DNA of 64,000 nucleotides from Rosa chinensis (GCF_002994745.2 NC_037091.1:54111612-54175611), one strand, 5' to 3'; counted from the stretch's first letter, positions 36,148 through 48,272 are shown. Notes: generated from the letters alone by a model not told the origin. Made by a program: numbers and translations.

Positions 36148-38675
36148 ATGGTGAGTTCGAAACCGGCGACCGCCGGAGAGAGTATTCCCTGCGATTTCTG
36201 CAGCGAGCAGCCAGCGGTGCTCTACTGTAAGGCCGACTCGGCCAAGCTGTGCTTGTTCTGCGACCAGCACGTGCACGGCGCCAACTTGCTGTCCAGGAAG
36301 CACGTGCGGTCCCAGATCTGCGACAACTGCGCCTCCGACGCCGTCGCCTTCCGGTGCTCCACCGACAACTTGGTCCTCTGCCACGAGTGCGACTGGGACG
36401 CCCACGGCAGCTGCTCCGTCTCCGCCGCACATGATCGCACCCCGATCGAGGGCTTCTCTGGCTGCCCCTCGCCGCTCGAGCTCGCCGCCCTCTGGGGGCT
36501 AGATCTCCACAAGAATACGCCGGGTCGGGTCGGCGGCGGCGGCGACCCGGTGGACCCGACCCGGAACTGGGAGCTGGAGTCGTCGTGGAGCGGGGTGAAC
36601 TTCCAGGACCTGATCGTGCCGAGCCAGAACGGCGAGGTGTACCGGAACTGCGGGGAGGTGGCTCCGGCGAAGAGACAGGGATCCGGGGGCAGCTTGGGGA
36701 AGTATAAGCAGGGGATTCAGAAGCAGCTGGTGGAGCTGCTCAAGAGGGATTTCGACGGCGGCGGAGAGAATCTGGAGCCGGCGGCGGCGGCGGAGGGAAA
36801 TGATAATGCGAGTAATAATGTTAATGTTAATGTGAATGTGAATGCGGAAGGGTTTGATGTGGAGAATGGAAGAGTTGATGGGGTGAATGTAGGTTCTGTT
36901 GCCGTTTCGCAGCCGTTGTTGCAGCAACAAGCGCCGTTCACGTCGCTGCTGATGATGGCTGGAGGCATTGTTGACCGAGATATGTTGTGGGATACCAACC
37001 CCCATGGCCACAACACTCAAGGCACACAGGTAGCTTTTCGATTTAGCTTAGTTTGTTTATCAGTTTCCGCCAAATTTTTATAGTCAATTCTGCACTAAGA
37101 CCAGGACTGAATCTAGACTAGGGCAATTTCGGCAAATGATAATCCATTGATAATGAGATCTACACTAGGCCACCAAGTTTGAATGATTGTACTGTTTTAA
37201 CTCAAGAAAATGGACAGTGTTAATTCAGATTCCACCTCTAAATAACTTCCTGCATTTTTTTGTGTGGTTTCCTGTATATTCTAGACCAGATAATCATAGG
37301 GAGCTGCTCTCATTGTTTTTTTTTAGTGAACAATTCTCACCGAATTAGTTAGTATAGGCAACTCAATGCTACGTATCATTCCTTTTATTCGTGCACTATC
37401 ATTTTTAAAGCTTAGTGTATTGGCATGTATAAGAGCACTGCCATTTTTAAAGCTTGGTGTAGTGGCATGTATAAGAGTGAACAAAGATAATTTATTAAGA
37501 GATGATACAATTGTGTACTAGTTAGGTCTCGTATTATATTACTATCTTTTGATTTACTCTTATAGATCCTCTAGTGTGAGGGGATTTATCCATGCTTATA
37601 GGGTCTTGATGCCTCGTGTAGACTTTCAGTTACATTACAATACTCATGCTAACTTGCTACTGGCTCGCAGATATGGGATTTTAATCTAGGAAAGTCGAGG
37701 GATCATGAAGAAACAGTTCCATTGGATGTCCCATATGGTTCAGGTGGTTCGGGATTCATGATTAAGAATTTTAGTGAACTTCTGAAAGAAGCATCTTTGA
37801 CTGATACAAAAATGTATGGAGATATGTACCAGATGAATTGCCCTATTGGACAAGATGATATCAAATTCAATGTAAGTTCCCTTAACTGAATTTTTCTTTG
37901 TTCGTTCATGTATTTGTTCATTTTTTTTTCTTTTTCTTTTCACTTCGCTTAGGCATTGTATATACTATTGACAACCTTATGTAACCTTTTGTCAAATTCA
38001 AGTATTTAATTTGCTCGATCAATCTTTACAGCCTTCTAGTATCTAGTGGCTGTGGTTTCAAATTCAACAGTTCAATATAAACTAGCATCGGTGTAATGTA
38101 AAAAAAGGGCTTTTTATTGACATTGGATAGCATCAAACTATCTGTAATATAATCATCGTGCATGCACATCTTTGATGGTTTACGGTTCTTCAAAGTGAAG
38201 GACAATGAATAGCTTGACATGTTTTATCTGAAAATGCAGATCAACTCAAATAACCCAGCAGTGAGTCAGGGGCCAGCAACATCTGAGAGCAACAACATCT
38301 CTATTGGCCGGCCATCATCAGGGTCTGCTTTTGGTGAAGACAAAGGCAACATTGCCACTACGGAAGGACCTTTCCTTATAAGAAGTGACAGTCTGCGAAC
38401 GACAGGAACAAAGGCTGACATGGAGCTGCTTGCGCAAAACAGGGGCAATGCGATGCTGCGTTACAAAGAGAAGAAGAAAAACCGAAGGTATGTTAATTGT
38501 CCTGGTGTCCTCCTTTCTCTCTCTATCACTTCCCCACCATCACCATATAATGACTTACCATTTTCTGAATAGATACGACAAGCACATAAGATACGAATCC
38601 AGGAAGGCAAGAGCTGATACTAGGAAGCGAGTCAAGGGTCGATTTGTTAAGGCTACGGAAGCCCCTGATGGTTAG
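36148..38675 (+). CDS. CONSTANS-like zinc finger protein (two B-boxes, CCT)
   Basis: Four exons, 36148-37029, 37671-37871, 38240-38487 and 38573-38675, with GT-AG introns, predict 477 aa. B-box 1 starts [20 protein letters not shown] and B-box 2 starts [20 protein letters not shown]; both have the Cys/Asp/His zinc ligands. The CCT domain spans the exon 3/4 junction: [10 protein letters not shown] joined to [20 protein letters not shown]. The early [11 protein letters not shown] motif and four-exon layout fit the COL13/14/15 clade. B-box proteins with CCT are nuclear transcriptional regulators of light and flowering responses; the exact role here is inferred only from family. The ATG at 36148 is chosen because B-box 1 follows closely. 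Confidence 0.93.
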
Positions 38676-38879
38676 ATAATGTTGGAATGGATGGGTTCTC
38701 CTAGCTTGTTGTCTGTAAATATTTAATTTTCTTTGCAAGGCAAATGTATAAATTCTGCAGTCTTTGTTTCATCAAAGTCCAATGTTATTTATTTCTTCCA
38801 TTTCTGTTCTTATCTCTCTCTGTTATTCAGTTGTGGATATACACAACCCCTCTGATCTCTCAAAATTAAAGAGGGAAAG

Positions 38880-39775
38880 TGAAAGGATTCCTCCCAAGTT
38901 ATGAACACTCTTGGAAGATGCTGAAGAACATAGTGCCCACTAGAGAAAGTTGAAGCTACATGAGGTTGATTGCTCAGTCTGTCACCATCACGTTGAGCGT
39001 GCTACTCACTTATTCAAAGACTGCCCGGTCAAAGCCTGTTTTTAGATACATAAGCCTCTCGGATTGAAAGCTAGAGAGCATCCTGCAATATCGCTCTCCA
39101 ATTGGGCAATTGAAATGCTATTCACACTCTCAAAGTCTCGAGAGAACAGGTGGATGTTTTCCTCACATTTCTATGGACAATTTGGAGTGAATGAAATGCG
39201 GTGGTGTGGAAATTCTGCAACCCAGTGCAGATGGCGGCCACTGCTATTCGTTTTCTGGAAGAATATCAAGGTTTCCACCCGGATAAAAGGATGGTCCGAC
39301 GAAGAAGAATAACAAAGTGGTGTTGCGCACCTAGAGGACGTCTCAAGGTCAACATTGACGGAGCATTTCAGGTAAGAAACAATTGTGGGGGTGTCGGAGT
39401 TGTAGTTAGGGATGATCAGGTTGTGGCTGCGCTGGGATGGCAGATTCAGTCTGCATCTTTGGCATTAAAGGTGGAAGCGCTGTCCCTTCGAGTCGCCTGT
39501 TGATCATTGAGAAACAGTGGGTGGAAGTTGATATTGAGAGTGAATGTGCTGTTCTTGTGATGGAGGATTGTCGACACTGTAGCTCTGTAATCCAGTCTCT
39601 AGCCTACCATCATGTGTATGTTGCTCATAGAATCGCACACCTTAGTAGTTTGTATTTTGTTGCAGCAGAAGAGGCTCTGCTATTATTCAAGATGTATTCT
39701 TTAGTGACCACTGTAGTCCTACAAGGGGTAACGGGCATTCAGTTATCATTCAAAGAAAACCAAAAAAAAAGGTAA
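38880..39775 (+). pseudogene. LINE relic: zf-RVT and RNase H fragments
   Basis: The stretch 38975-39040 reads CSVCHHHVERATHLFKDCP, the zinc-binding domain found after plant LINE reverse transcriptases. Further on, LKVNIDGAFQVRNNCGGVGV and ALKVEALSLR match the RNase H-like domain (RVT_3). A frameshift near 39480-39500 moves the rest (VDIESECAVLVMEDCRHCS, then HVYVAHRIAHLS) to another frame. No RT is left. It is a dead 3' fragment of a non-LTR element or of a gene made from one. Confidence 0.7.
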
Positions 39776-40329
39776 AAGGGAAACTTTCCCATAGAATATG
39801 AGGCCTCTAGCGTTCAAGAATAGTTTCTTGGCAGTCAGTCAGTTAACGCTTCAGTTTGACCTCCGAAAACAGAGTCATTATATATTCAATGTTGTTATAA
39901 CAAACAAGAAACATTAAACGTTAAAAATCTATTCATTTCTATATTCTGAATACTTTTTAACTCCTCGTAAGAGTTTGACTCTTCCCGAACCTTTCCATAA
40001 GAACTAATTTGATCACCGTTTCTCAGTCTCCATAGTTTTTATATTAAGCTTTTTCTAAAGCCATGCCGGCTTCAATTCACGAGTTGCAAATTGTTTTAGA
40101 CTAGCAATGGTACCTGCGCTTTGTCGTGGGATTTGTTGTTGCTAACAATTTACAATAATATATGATATAACTGAATAAGACTTGATTTTTTATCAAAGTG
40201 ATAAAACACGATATATCACACATTTAATAGGAATAGTGCAGCACACAGTAATGCTGAATATAAGAGATAAAGTTTCCTGCCTCCAAAATTGTTTTGAGTT
40301 TACAAAGCCTTTAGCCTGATTCTTCTTTT

Positions 40330-40480
40330 GAAGAGTTGCTAACCGCTAACGTTACCAATATCTTCCATTTTAGCAACCCTGAACTCCTTCATCTAAAGCC
40401 TAGCCCTAGTCTCATCCAGCTTTCCTTCCATAAGTTTCACATGCTGTTTCAAACTCAATATCTGTGCTTCCAAGGAATTC
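40330..40480 (-). pseudogene. Coiled-coil gene fragment
   Basis: The minus-strand frame reads LEAQILSLKQHVKLMEGKLD then an in-frame stop and further charged residues. It resembles a heptad coiled coil from an unidentified host gene. It is short and broken, so the source is uncertain. Confidence 0.4.
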
Positions 40481-41021
40481 GAAAAAGTTTGTCCAATGTT
40501 TTCAGAACTCAACATGCTTCACTGAATTATAACCTCGTGACATAGGTTCTTTCCCAATTTCCCCAAATTTTTGAACCTCTGCATGAGTACACACGATTCA
40601 AGTAATAACAGCCATAGCACAAACTTCCCCAACAATTGAAGGAAATTTTGAATCAAAGAATTTGGCCCATCCAAAAGTTACAAAAGAAGTCACAAATAGC
40701 TTTTGCATGAAATAAACATTTCTACAAAGAGATGAGCATATACATACACTATGAATCGCAAAATAGCAAGAACAACAATCAAGCTCTATGCTCATGAGAA
40801 TTCAACCACCCAATAACAAAGAACAAATCAAATAGTGTGTACATAATTACATAGCCATATGAATAAGAAATCACCAACAATTAGATAAAGATGGCAATGC
40901 AAACATTGATACCCACATCGAAACAAATCGATCAAATGGCACAAACAAATCAAACAAAATACTATGTTCACACTGACAGTACTTCAATTCACAATACATA
41001 AACAAATTGAGAGTGGAATAC

Positions 41022-41127
41022 CTTCAATGGCATCCTTGGGGGGTCTTGAAATGGAGCCCAATATTCTTCCAGAATCGGTTGCCTCTCTTTCCAAGTCTAT
41101 ATGCTTAAATTTCTTGCGTTATGTCTT
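41022..41127 (-). pseudogene. Ribosomal protein S11 (uS17) exon fragment
   Basis: The minus strand encodes LGKRGNRFWKNIGLHFKTP, matching cytosolic RPS11 near its N-terminus. It then needs a one-base shift in a C6 run to read KDAIE, ending at a GT splice donor. An AG acceptor (ctgcag) precedes it. There is an in-frame stop in front of LGKRGN. Only this exon is present, so it is a captured or decayed fragment, not a working ribosomal gene. Confidence 0.7.
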
Positions 41128-41983
41128 CTGCAGGTGCTCACAATTTGAAAATCTCCCATAAGATGGACCTCTGCAAAGCCAGATTAAGCAAACATGAAAA
41201 TTAAATCAAGAAGATGGAAGCAAAGTCTTATTTTTATTTTTTCCTCTTAAATGCATTAGAGATGCTACATTATTGACCAAAGTTGCCATCCATGTAACAC
41301 ATTTCTTTGTTTGGATAGTAATAGAAGCAGTCAAGCAATGCGATTCTGATTAGTTGATTGTAAAAGCCTCAAATCCCTTCTTCTTAGTTCTTACCTGATT
41401 TACATGCATACATATAAAAAATTAAAAAATTAAAAAAACTTAATATTGTAATAATCTTATCAACCTAAAATTATCCAATTGCTGCTATTTGGATTACTTA
41501 ATGTATATTGAAATCTTTTCCTTCTTTGTGTTCCATCAATTTTTCTGAGCTACCAAACAGCAGAGTAATAACCTTAGAAGTTAGAATTAATAGGCAAGGT
41601 GTGAAAAAAAAAATCAAAATTAAAATTCTCCTCATCTTATATCTAAAAATGGTTATGCGAACTATAAAGACAGCTAAGTTTGAAATCTAACTCATTTTAA
41701 TATAGTTTGACAAATCATAGCCATTCGCTCGGAGATGCTCAAATTTCACAAAAGGCCTTCCTCTAACTGCTTTCTCACCTTTTCATTTCGACTTGTTTGG
41801 CACTGGATGCCTTTAACTCTTTAGTCTTTCACTGTTTTCTTAACTTTTGTTAGTTTTTTAGAAGAGATTGTATCTAGTTGTTTCAGACTTGTTTGTACAA
41901 TAGTTTCACTAATTAGACCTGATTGGCATTTTGGTATCTAAAGTCTCCAAGTTTGAAAACGTTTATCTGTCTATTATATGAAG

Positions 41984-42764
41984 GGACCTTGGCAATGCTG
42001 GACTTTCGGGACCTCTTGTCGCTGAGCTTGGAAACTTGACTAACTTGCAATACTTGTAAGACCATCCTTAATAGTAAGCGTAAATTAATCATGGCCATGC
42101 AGTGAGTTGTTTGAGAACAATTTTTTTTGGACCTATTCCATCCGTCATTGGTCACTTAGTACAACTAGTCAGGTTGGACTTGTACAAGAATAAACTCTCC
42201 GGATCAATTCCACAGACTTTTGGACACTTGAGTTCCTTGAGGTTTTTGCAAGTATCTATGCCTTGTCATTTAAAGATCAACTTTTGGTATGAATATTATG
42301 ATCTACACTGAAAAAACAACATTAATTTTGTTATTTTTGAACTCTGATATGTGGTCTCTATTGGCAGGAGGGTATTCCGCAATAATCTAACCGGATCTAT
42401 TCCTTCATCCCTTGGCAATCTTACAACTCTAGTAATCCTGTAAGTTTCAGATAACCCTTTGAAAATTTATACCAGTTAATTTGTTCTTACTGATCAGCTA
42501 GCTTCCATGCTTAATTTTCTAGGAAATTAAACAGTAACAAGCTCACTGGTGCTCTACCGATAGAGGTCATTGGACTCGTTGGTTTTCTCAAGTTGGCAAT
42601 TTTGTGAGTATATACTTGGTCCGAATGGGGGGCCTCTCTTTTCCTCAAGTAACCTTTTGATATTTTCTACATACATCATTGTCTAATCAAATAGATTTAT
42701 GTGCAATGCAGGGACGTCTCAAACAATCTGTTGGCAGGGACTGTACATTGCAGCAATTCAACAG
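41984..42764 (+). pseudogene. LRR protein pseudogene (SERK-ectodomain / LRR1-like)
   Basis: Exons by splice sites: 41984-42055, 42103-42247, 42368-42439, 42523-42603 and 42712-42764. They give plant-type LRRs: LGNAGLSGPLVAELGNLTNL, GPIPSVIGHLVQLVRLDLYK, NNLTGSIPSSLGNLTTL and NKLTGALPIEVIGLVGFL, ending DVSNNLLAGTV. The 72/144/72 bp exon ladder is that of LRR-II and small LRR1-type genes. Exon 2 is 145 bp because a T8 run has one T too many, breaking the frame. Its donor is GC (GCAAGT). No signal-peptide exon, kinase or normal C-terminus is found. A dead fragment, or less likely a sequence error in the T run. Confidence 0.75.
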
Positions 42765-42875
42765 GTACTCAAACAAATTACTATTCTTGAAAACATGCTA
42801 TACCTACAATACTTTCTAGTTTATTGATTCACATGTTGAATTCGAACGTTGATTCTGCAGTAAGCTGCTTACTAA

Positions 42876-43129
42876 GAGCAAGTTCACCCGTTGGGTCACC
42901 TACTATTCACTGTTTTTTAGTATATATTTTCATTCTCTGGGTCACGAAATATACTGTGCCTGTGACCCAGGGCACGAAATACACTGTGCAAGTCACCATG
43001 GTGACCCAGAACACTGTACAGGGTAACCCGGGGCACAAAATACACTGTGCTCGTGACCTAAAGGGTGAAATTAATACTAAAAAGTAGTGAATAGTGAGTG
43101 ACCTGGTGACCTAACGGGTGAACTTGCTC
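42876..43129. mobile_element. Tourist-like MITE
   Basis: It is 254 bp with terminal inverted repeats of about 25 bp and one mismatch (GAGCAAGTTCACCCGTT at the left). It is flanked by taa on both sides (42873-42875 and 43130-43132), the 3 bp duplication of PIF/Harbinger elements. Its ends match those of 7947-8669. Internally cacgaaatacactgtg recurs three times in variant form. Confidence 0.85.
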
Positions 43130-43152
43130 TAATGGGTTGGGGTCATCTAGAC

Positions 43153-45717
43153 TAGGGCTGGGCTCGGTGCGGTTCGGTCCAGTTTGGATCCGAAACCGCA
43201 ACCACACCGCATTATTCGGTAGGCCTATTTTTAGAACCGCAACCGCTTTGACATTGTTTGGACAGCATTTTCGGTTGCACCGTTTTATTGGTGCGGTGCG
43301 GTGCGGTTTGCACTCAAACCGCATACGAAGTCATGCAACAAAAACCTGGAAAAAACATGAAAAACCATGAAAAAATAGACATGAAAAAACCACTAATCGA
43401 AACACAATCACCAACAAATCTGCAATTCAAAACCATGAAAAAACCTTTATTTGATTTGAGAGCCCAAATGCACTAATACAAACTGCATCACCAACAACTA
43501 ATCCAACACTAATCAATTTGTATTAGTGTATTTGATTTGAAAAAACAACTAATCGAAATGCAATCACCAACAAATCTGCAATCTTCTTTAAACAGAACAC
43601 GCATTTCGGTCATTTCCAATCTTGGACAAAAAATTTCTTGATTTCAAAACAAGAATACGCATCAAAGTATCAAACATTCACACTAGTCTGACAATCTACA
43701 CGTCATTAATTGAATAGAGTATCAACTTGATTTGAACACAAGAACTGGAAAAAAAAAAAAAACAGAGAGAGAAGATTTTAATCTTACTGGAGATGGGGTT
43801 CTGGCTGAGACAGAAGGGAGAGGGGAGAGAGAAGCGGCGGCCGGTTGTGGTAGAGAGTAGAGACGTTGTGGGAGTCACCTTGCCGACCGAGATAGAAATG
43901 AGAGAGTGAGAGACGTTGTGGGAGACCGGGAGAGATGAGAGAATAGTAGCTGAGAGTGAAAAATGAAAAGCGGCTGAGAAGAACCCCTCCAACGCTAGGG
44001 TTAGCAATGGGTGACCAATTAGAATTTGAGGAATAATATAAAATATTATTAAAAATAAATCATATTTATATAATCGGTCCGGTTCGGTTCTATGCTGGCG
44101 GTTCGAAGCCATGAACCGAAGCCGCACCGCAGTGAAGCAGTTCGGTGCGGTTCCCCTTCAATACGACGTCGTTTTGATTAGGGGTGGGCGTCCGGACCCG
44201 AAAGACCGAGGACCCGACCCGAACCGAGGAAAAAAGCCCGATTCGGTTCGGTTCTAGAATAGAAATTTTCAGTTCGGTCTAAAGCCCGACCCGAATTCAT
44301 GTAATCGATTCGGTCTCGGGTTTCATTTTTTCAGGGCCCGAAAGCCCGAACCGACCCGAATACTGTAGCAGTTGCCACATGTCAGTCCATGATTGGGTGT
44401 TATAATAATAAGTTAAATATTAAAATAAAATAAAATAAACAACCCTAAAGGAGTAAAGGCTACACTCCGACTAACTCGACCTCAGCCTCCTCTCTTTGCT
44501 TGTCGATAGTATCGATACCATCTCGGCATCTCAGTCTAAGCCCCAAATTTCAGAAATTGATAAACCCAGATTAGTGATTACCAGCTGAAAATATGAAATC
44601 TCCCTCTCACTCTCTCAGTCCCTCCCTCACCCTTCTCTGAGTTGTCTATCTCTCTCTCTCCTGCTCCAGTCTCGATCTCGGAAAATCGAAATCCTCCTCC
44701 AATGAAGCTTTAGAAGTTCGTCGTCGCCGTCGATTCTCCTTGAGCCTTGATGGTCTGCAGTCTACACTTCGCTCCTCGCAGCGAATTTCTGGGGAGGATG
44801 ATTTTTCTGGGTTTTTTTGTTTTGTTCAAACTAGTGATAATGATTAATTCTTGGGTTCAGATCTTCCTGGGTTCAGTGCTGCTGCCATTGTTTTCAACGG
44901 TGGTTTTACTTCTCTTTGGCCGTTTCCGAATTGATTTTTGTATATGGGATTAAGAACTCATGCATGGTGGGTATTTTAAAAAAAATACAGAATTGTCGGT
45001 GTTGAAAGGAAGGAGTGGTGAAGCGGTGGAGAACACTGTTTTCTTACTTCAGACAAGACTCACAAGAGCCCAGCTGTGTATAGAAACAAAATTGGTCAAA
45101 AAATTCGGTAAGGCAAGCTGGGATTTCTTTGAAAGGTTTGAACTTTGAAGTTATGATACCGTAAGTTTGGTTTGTGTTGTTTAGATTTAGTTGCAGAGCT
45201 GTGGTTATGGTTTGATAGTTGGGAATTAAAGAAAGAAATTGTCAAAACTCCTTTTACGTTGCATATTAAGTGGTTGTGCCAATTATTGAATACAAGTTGT
45301 TTGTGATATAAAAGCTAGGAGTGGGAATCTGGGCATACGATTGTTAATTAGTATTGAACAATTACAAGGTATAATTGAGCTTGGTGAAGCTATGTTTTAG
45401 TGATGGGTTATTAAATTTTAAGTTGATATGCATTCCAGTCTTCCAGGTACCAAAACAGGCCGAACTGGCATTTTGGGCCCGAAAAGCCCGAAAACCGAAC
45501 CGACCCGAATGGGTTCGGTTTCTATCGGTTTTCAGTTTACAAAAAGCCCGAACCGGCCCGAACCGACAGTTTCGGGTTCGGTCTCGGTCTCACTAATTTT
45601 CGGGCCCGGCCCGACCCGAGCCCAACCCTAGTTTTGATCACGATTCGGTTACCTAATCAGAAAATCCGGTTCGGTTCGGTCGGTAACCGGATTTTTGCCA
45701 ATTAATGCCTAGCCCTA
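43153..45717. mobile_element. hAT-like non-autonomous element (outer)
   Basis: The ends TAGGGCTGGGC and (inverted) TAGGGCTAGGC are flanked by 8 bp: atctagac (43145-43152) and gtctagac (45718-45725), one mismatch. Eight bases is the hAT hallmark. The subterminal sequence is dense in ggttcggt/ccgaacc-like words. About 1,105 bp remain once the nested element is removed. No transposase. Confidence 0.8.
44179..45630. mobile_element. hAT-like non-autonomous element (nested)
   Basis: 1,452 bp, starting TAGGGGTGGGCGTCCGG and ending with the inverse type, cccaaccctA. It has a perfect 8 bp target duplication, gttttgat, at 44171-44178 and 45631-45638. Its subterminal regions are rich in acccgaa/ttcggg words. 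The middle (about 44460-45400) is unlike the ends and may be captured host sequence, but I recognise no protein. Confidence 0.88.
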
Positions 45718-45829
45718 GTCTAGACATGTCATACCCTTATTTTTTTTTATTTTTTAATTTTTAATAAATTAATGTAGTGGAAACCTATTGAACCGGTTAA
45801 CAAGTTACCCACTTAAATGTTGATATGTG

Positions 45830-46566
45830 TCATTTTTAAAAATAAAATTTACTATATTAACAACACGTTCTATCTTGATATGTAATATTGTTCAGAAACA
45901 AGTAATAAATAATGTCAAAATAGTAAATTACACCTAGTAGAACTAAAATTACGACTCATGACCACACTTGTTGCGGTTATTGTAATTGAGTGGTCAAAGA
46001 TGTAAATATTATAGTAGGACAACTTTTATCAAATAGATACCATTGATTATCAAATGAAGAACCTCCTTACAATACTGAGTACTTACATATCTTTTGCTCT
46101 AATATTAATTTTACCATGTTTACAACACAAATGTTGTCATAATTGTAAAATTAATGGTTGATAATCTTGTAAATGATATAGTTTTTGAAGTAGTTAGTAC
46201 AAATAGAACAAAAATTACCACTTTTACATCAATTGTTGTGGGTTGTGATAAAATGTGTAGTCATTGTAGTAATCATTTCATTAATGATAAAAATATAAAG
46301 ATTTACCACTCTGACAACAAATTTGTTGTCAGACTTGCTAAATTGTCCACAAACTAGTACATTAGTTTAGGTGGAGTAATTATTACAAATAAAACAAAAA
46401 TGACCATTTTTACATCAATTGCCGTGGATTGTGGTAAAATGCATACTTATTGAAGTAATCATTTTATTAATGATAAAAACATAAAGATTTACCACTCTGA
46501 CAACAAATTTGTTGTCAACTTGTTAAATTGTCCATAAACTAGTAAATAGGTTGTAGGTGGAGTAAT
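45830..46566. repeat. Tandem repeat, about 190 bp units
   Basis: The last two units (about 46190-46381 and 46382-46566) are clear: both have accactctgacaacaaattt, gttgtc and aggtggagtaatt. Earlier, more diverged units reach back to about 45830. AT-rich and non-coding. Confidence 0.7.
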
Positions 46567-47248
46567 TGTTTGGCTCCAAAACCAGTCTGATTGCAAACAG
46601 TCTCTTTTGAGCGTGTGCGCAGGCGTGCTAGCACCGTGGGGTGTAGAGGTTGGAGAATCCCTTGACCTGACTTCTTGTCGAGCGTTGTGGACGAGGAGAG
46701 CACCAACCTCGTCACAAGGTTCTTTTCTATGCCTTCCGGAAAAGGACTTCTTGCCTTACGGATAAGGGCTTTGGTTGTGATCTCTTGCGTTCACCGAATC
46801 GATACTTAGTGTTGTAGACTAAGCAGAGCAATTACTAGGAAGTTAGGAGAAAGCACAAGGTTTGCTAAAGCGTGACTTTAGCTTTGCTGGGTTGCGAGGG
46901 CGTTACCCTTGCTTCGCTGGTTCGCAACTAGGTTGCAGGTAGGTTTGCTCCAGAGAGGCTTTGATAATCTGTTTGATTGATTTAAGAGTTGTCCTTTTTT
47001 CGTCCTTGAAACTTGGTATTTATATTCTAGGGTTTCGACTGTTCCTTGCCATAGAAGGATTATTGATTGAAGTTTCCTATTCAATCTCCGCTACCTTATT
47101 CCAATAAGGGCTCGTTTTCCTTATGGATCTTGGAATGGGTGAAGCTGTGACTCAAACCCAAGTAGGCTTATTTTTGGGCCGCATGTATCGGCCTGCTATG
47201 CTAAATCCCCTAAAGGGATCTTGCCAAAAATACTTTTGGGCTCAAACA
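46567..47248. mobile_element. Terminal segment of PMD-carrying element (LTR- or TIR-like)
   Basis: It starts TGTTTGGCTCC right where the tandem repeat breaks off, and ends GGGCTCAAACA, so it has TG...CA and a TGTTTG/CAAACA inverted end. The PMD ORF begins 254 bp later. The next bases, ttgccccccagg, do not look like a tRNA primer site, and no second copy is seen in the window. Confidence 0.3.
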
Positions 47249-47501
47249 TTGCCCCCCAGGCCCCGAAATTAGGCCCGCGAAAATGTAACTGATTGAAGGG
47301 GACTTAGACGACACGCCTGATGACTAAAACGAGGTCATAAATGAAGGTCGCGTCCATTCGCTTTGCAAAACGTCTTTTCGTCGTATCATTTCCCTCACAA
47401 AATCTCTTATTTAAACCCGCAGCTACTTCAAACCTGTCACATCAGAAACCCTTCCAGTCTCTTAAACCCAGAAACTACATACTCCTCACAGAAACCCAGA
47501 A

Positions 47502-47702
47502 ATGGCTCCCCCTAAGAAGATGATCATCGATCAGGAGGAAGAACTCAACTAGAAGGCCGCTCATACATGGGGAACCAGCATTGGTGCCCGCTGTTTCATC
47601 CATACCAATGTTCAGAGACCTCTGCTTCTCAGACTCCCAAACCACAGTGCTGGACTGGGTTTAGCGCCGCGAGATTCCATCCCGGACGACGCTCTCGCCC
47701 TC
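47502..47702 (+). pseudogene. Plant mobile domain (PMD) gene, 5' part
   Basis: The frame opens with MAPPKKMIIDQEEELN, has a TAG at codon 17, and runs to DSIPDDALAL, where the LTR element is inserted. The last five bases, ccctc, are the target duplication. Reading resumes in the same frame at 53674. Confidence 0.6.

Positions 47703-48272
<570 letters not shown>

Larger units (their letters stand above)
40101..41700 (-). mobile_element. Probable Helitron, minus orientation (3' end clear, 5' end open)
   Basis: On the minus strand the 3' end reads cccacgacaaagcgcagg (hairpin, 40113-40130), then eight bases and CTAG at 40101-40104. That is the Helitron signature of a short GC hairpin just before CTRR. 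There is no target duplication, as expected. The 5' TC end is not located; 41700 is a guess. Two gene fragments on the same strand lie inside. No RepHel protein, so it would be non-autonomous. Confidence 0.5.

Noticed and set aside
36092..37020. Long antisense ORFs over the CONSTANS-like gene
   Set aside because: Shadows of the GC-rich exon 1; the plus strand has B-boxes, introns and the CCT domain.
46567..47248. Firm call of a 5' LTR
   Set aside because: TG...CA ends fit, but no primer-binding site follows and no second copy is in the window; kept only as a low-confidence feature.
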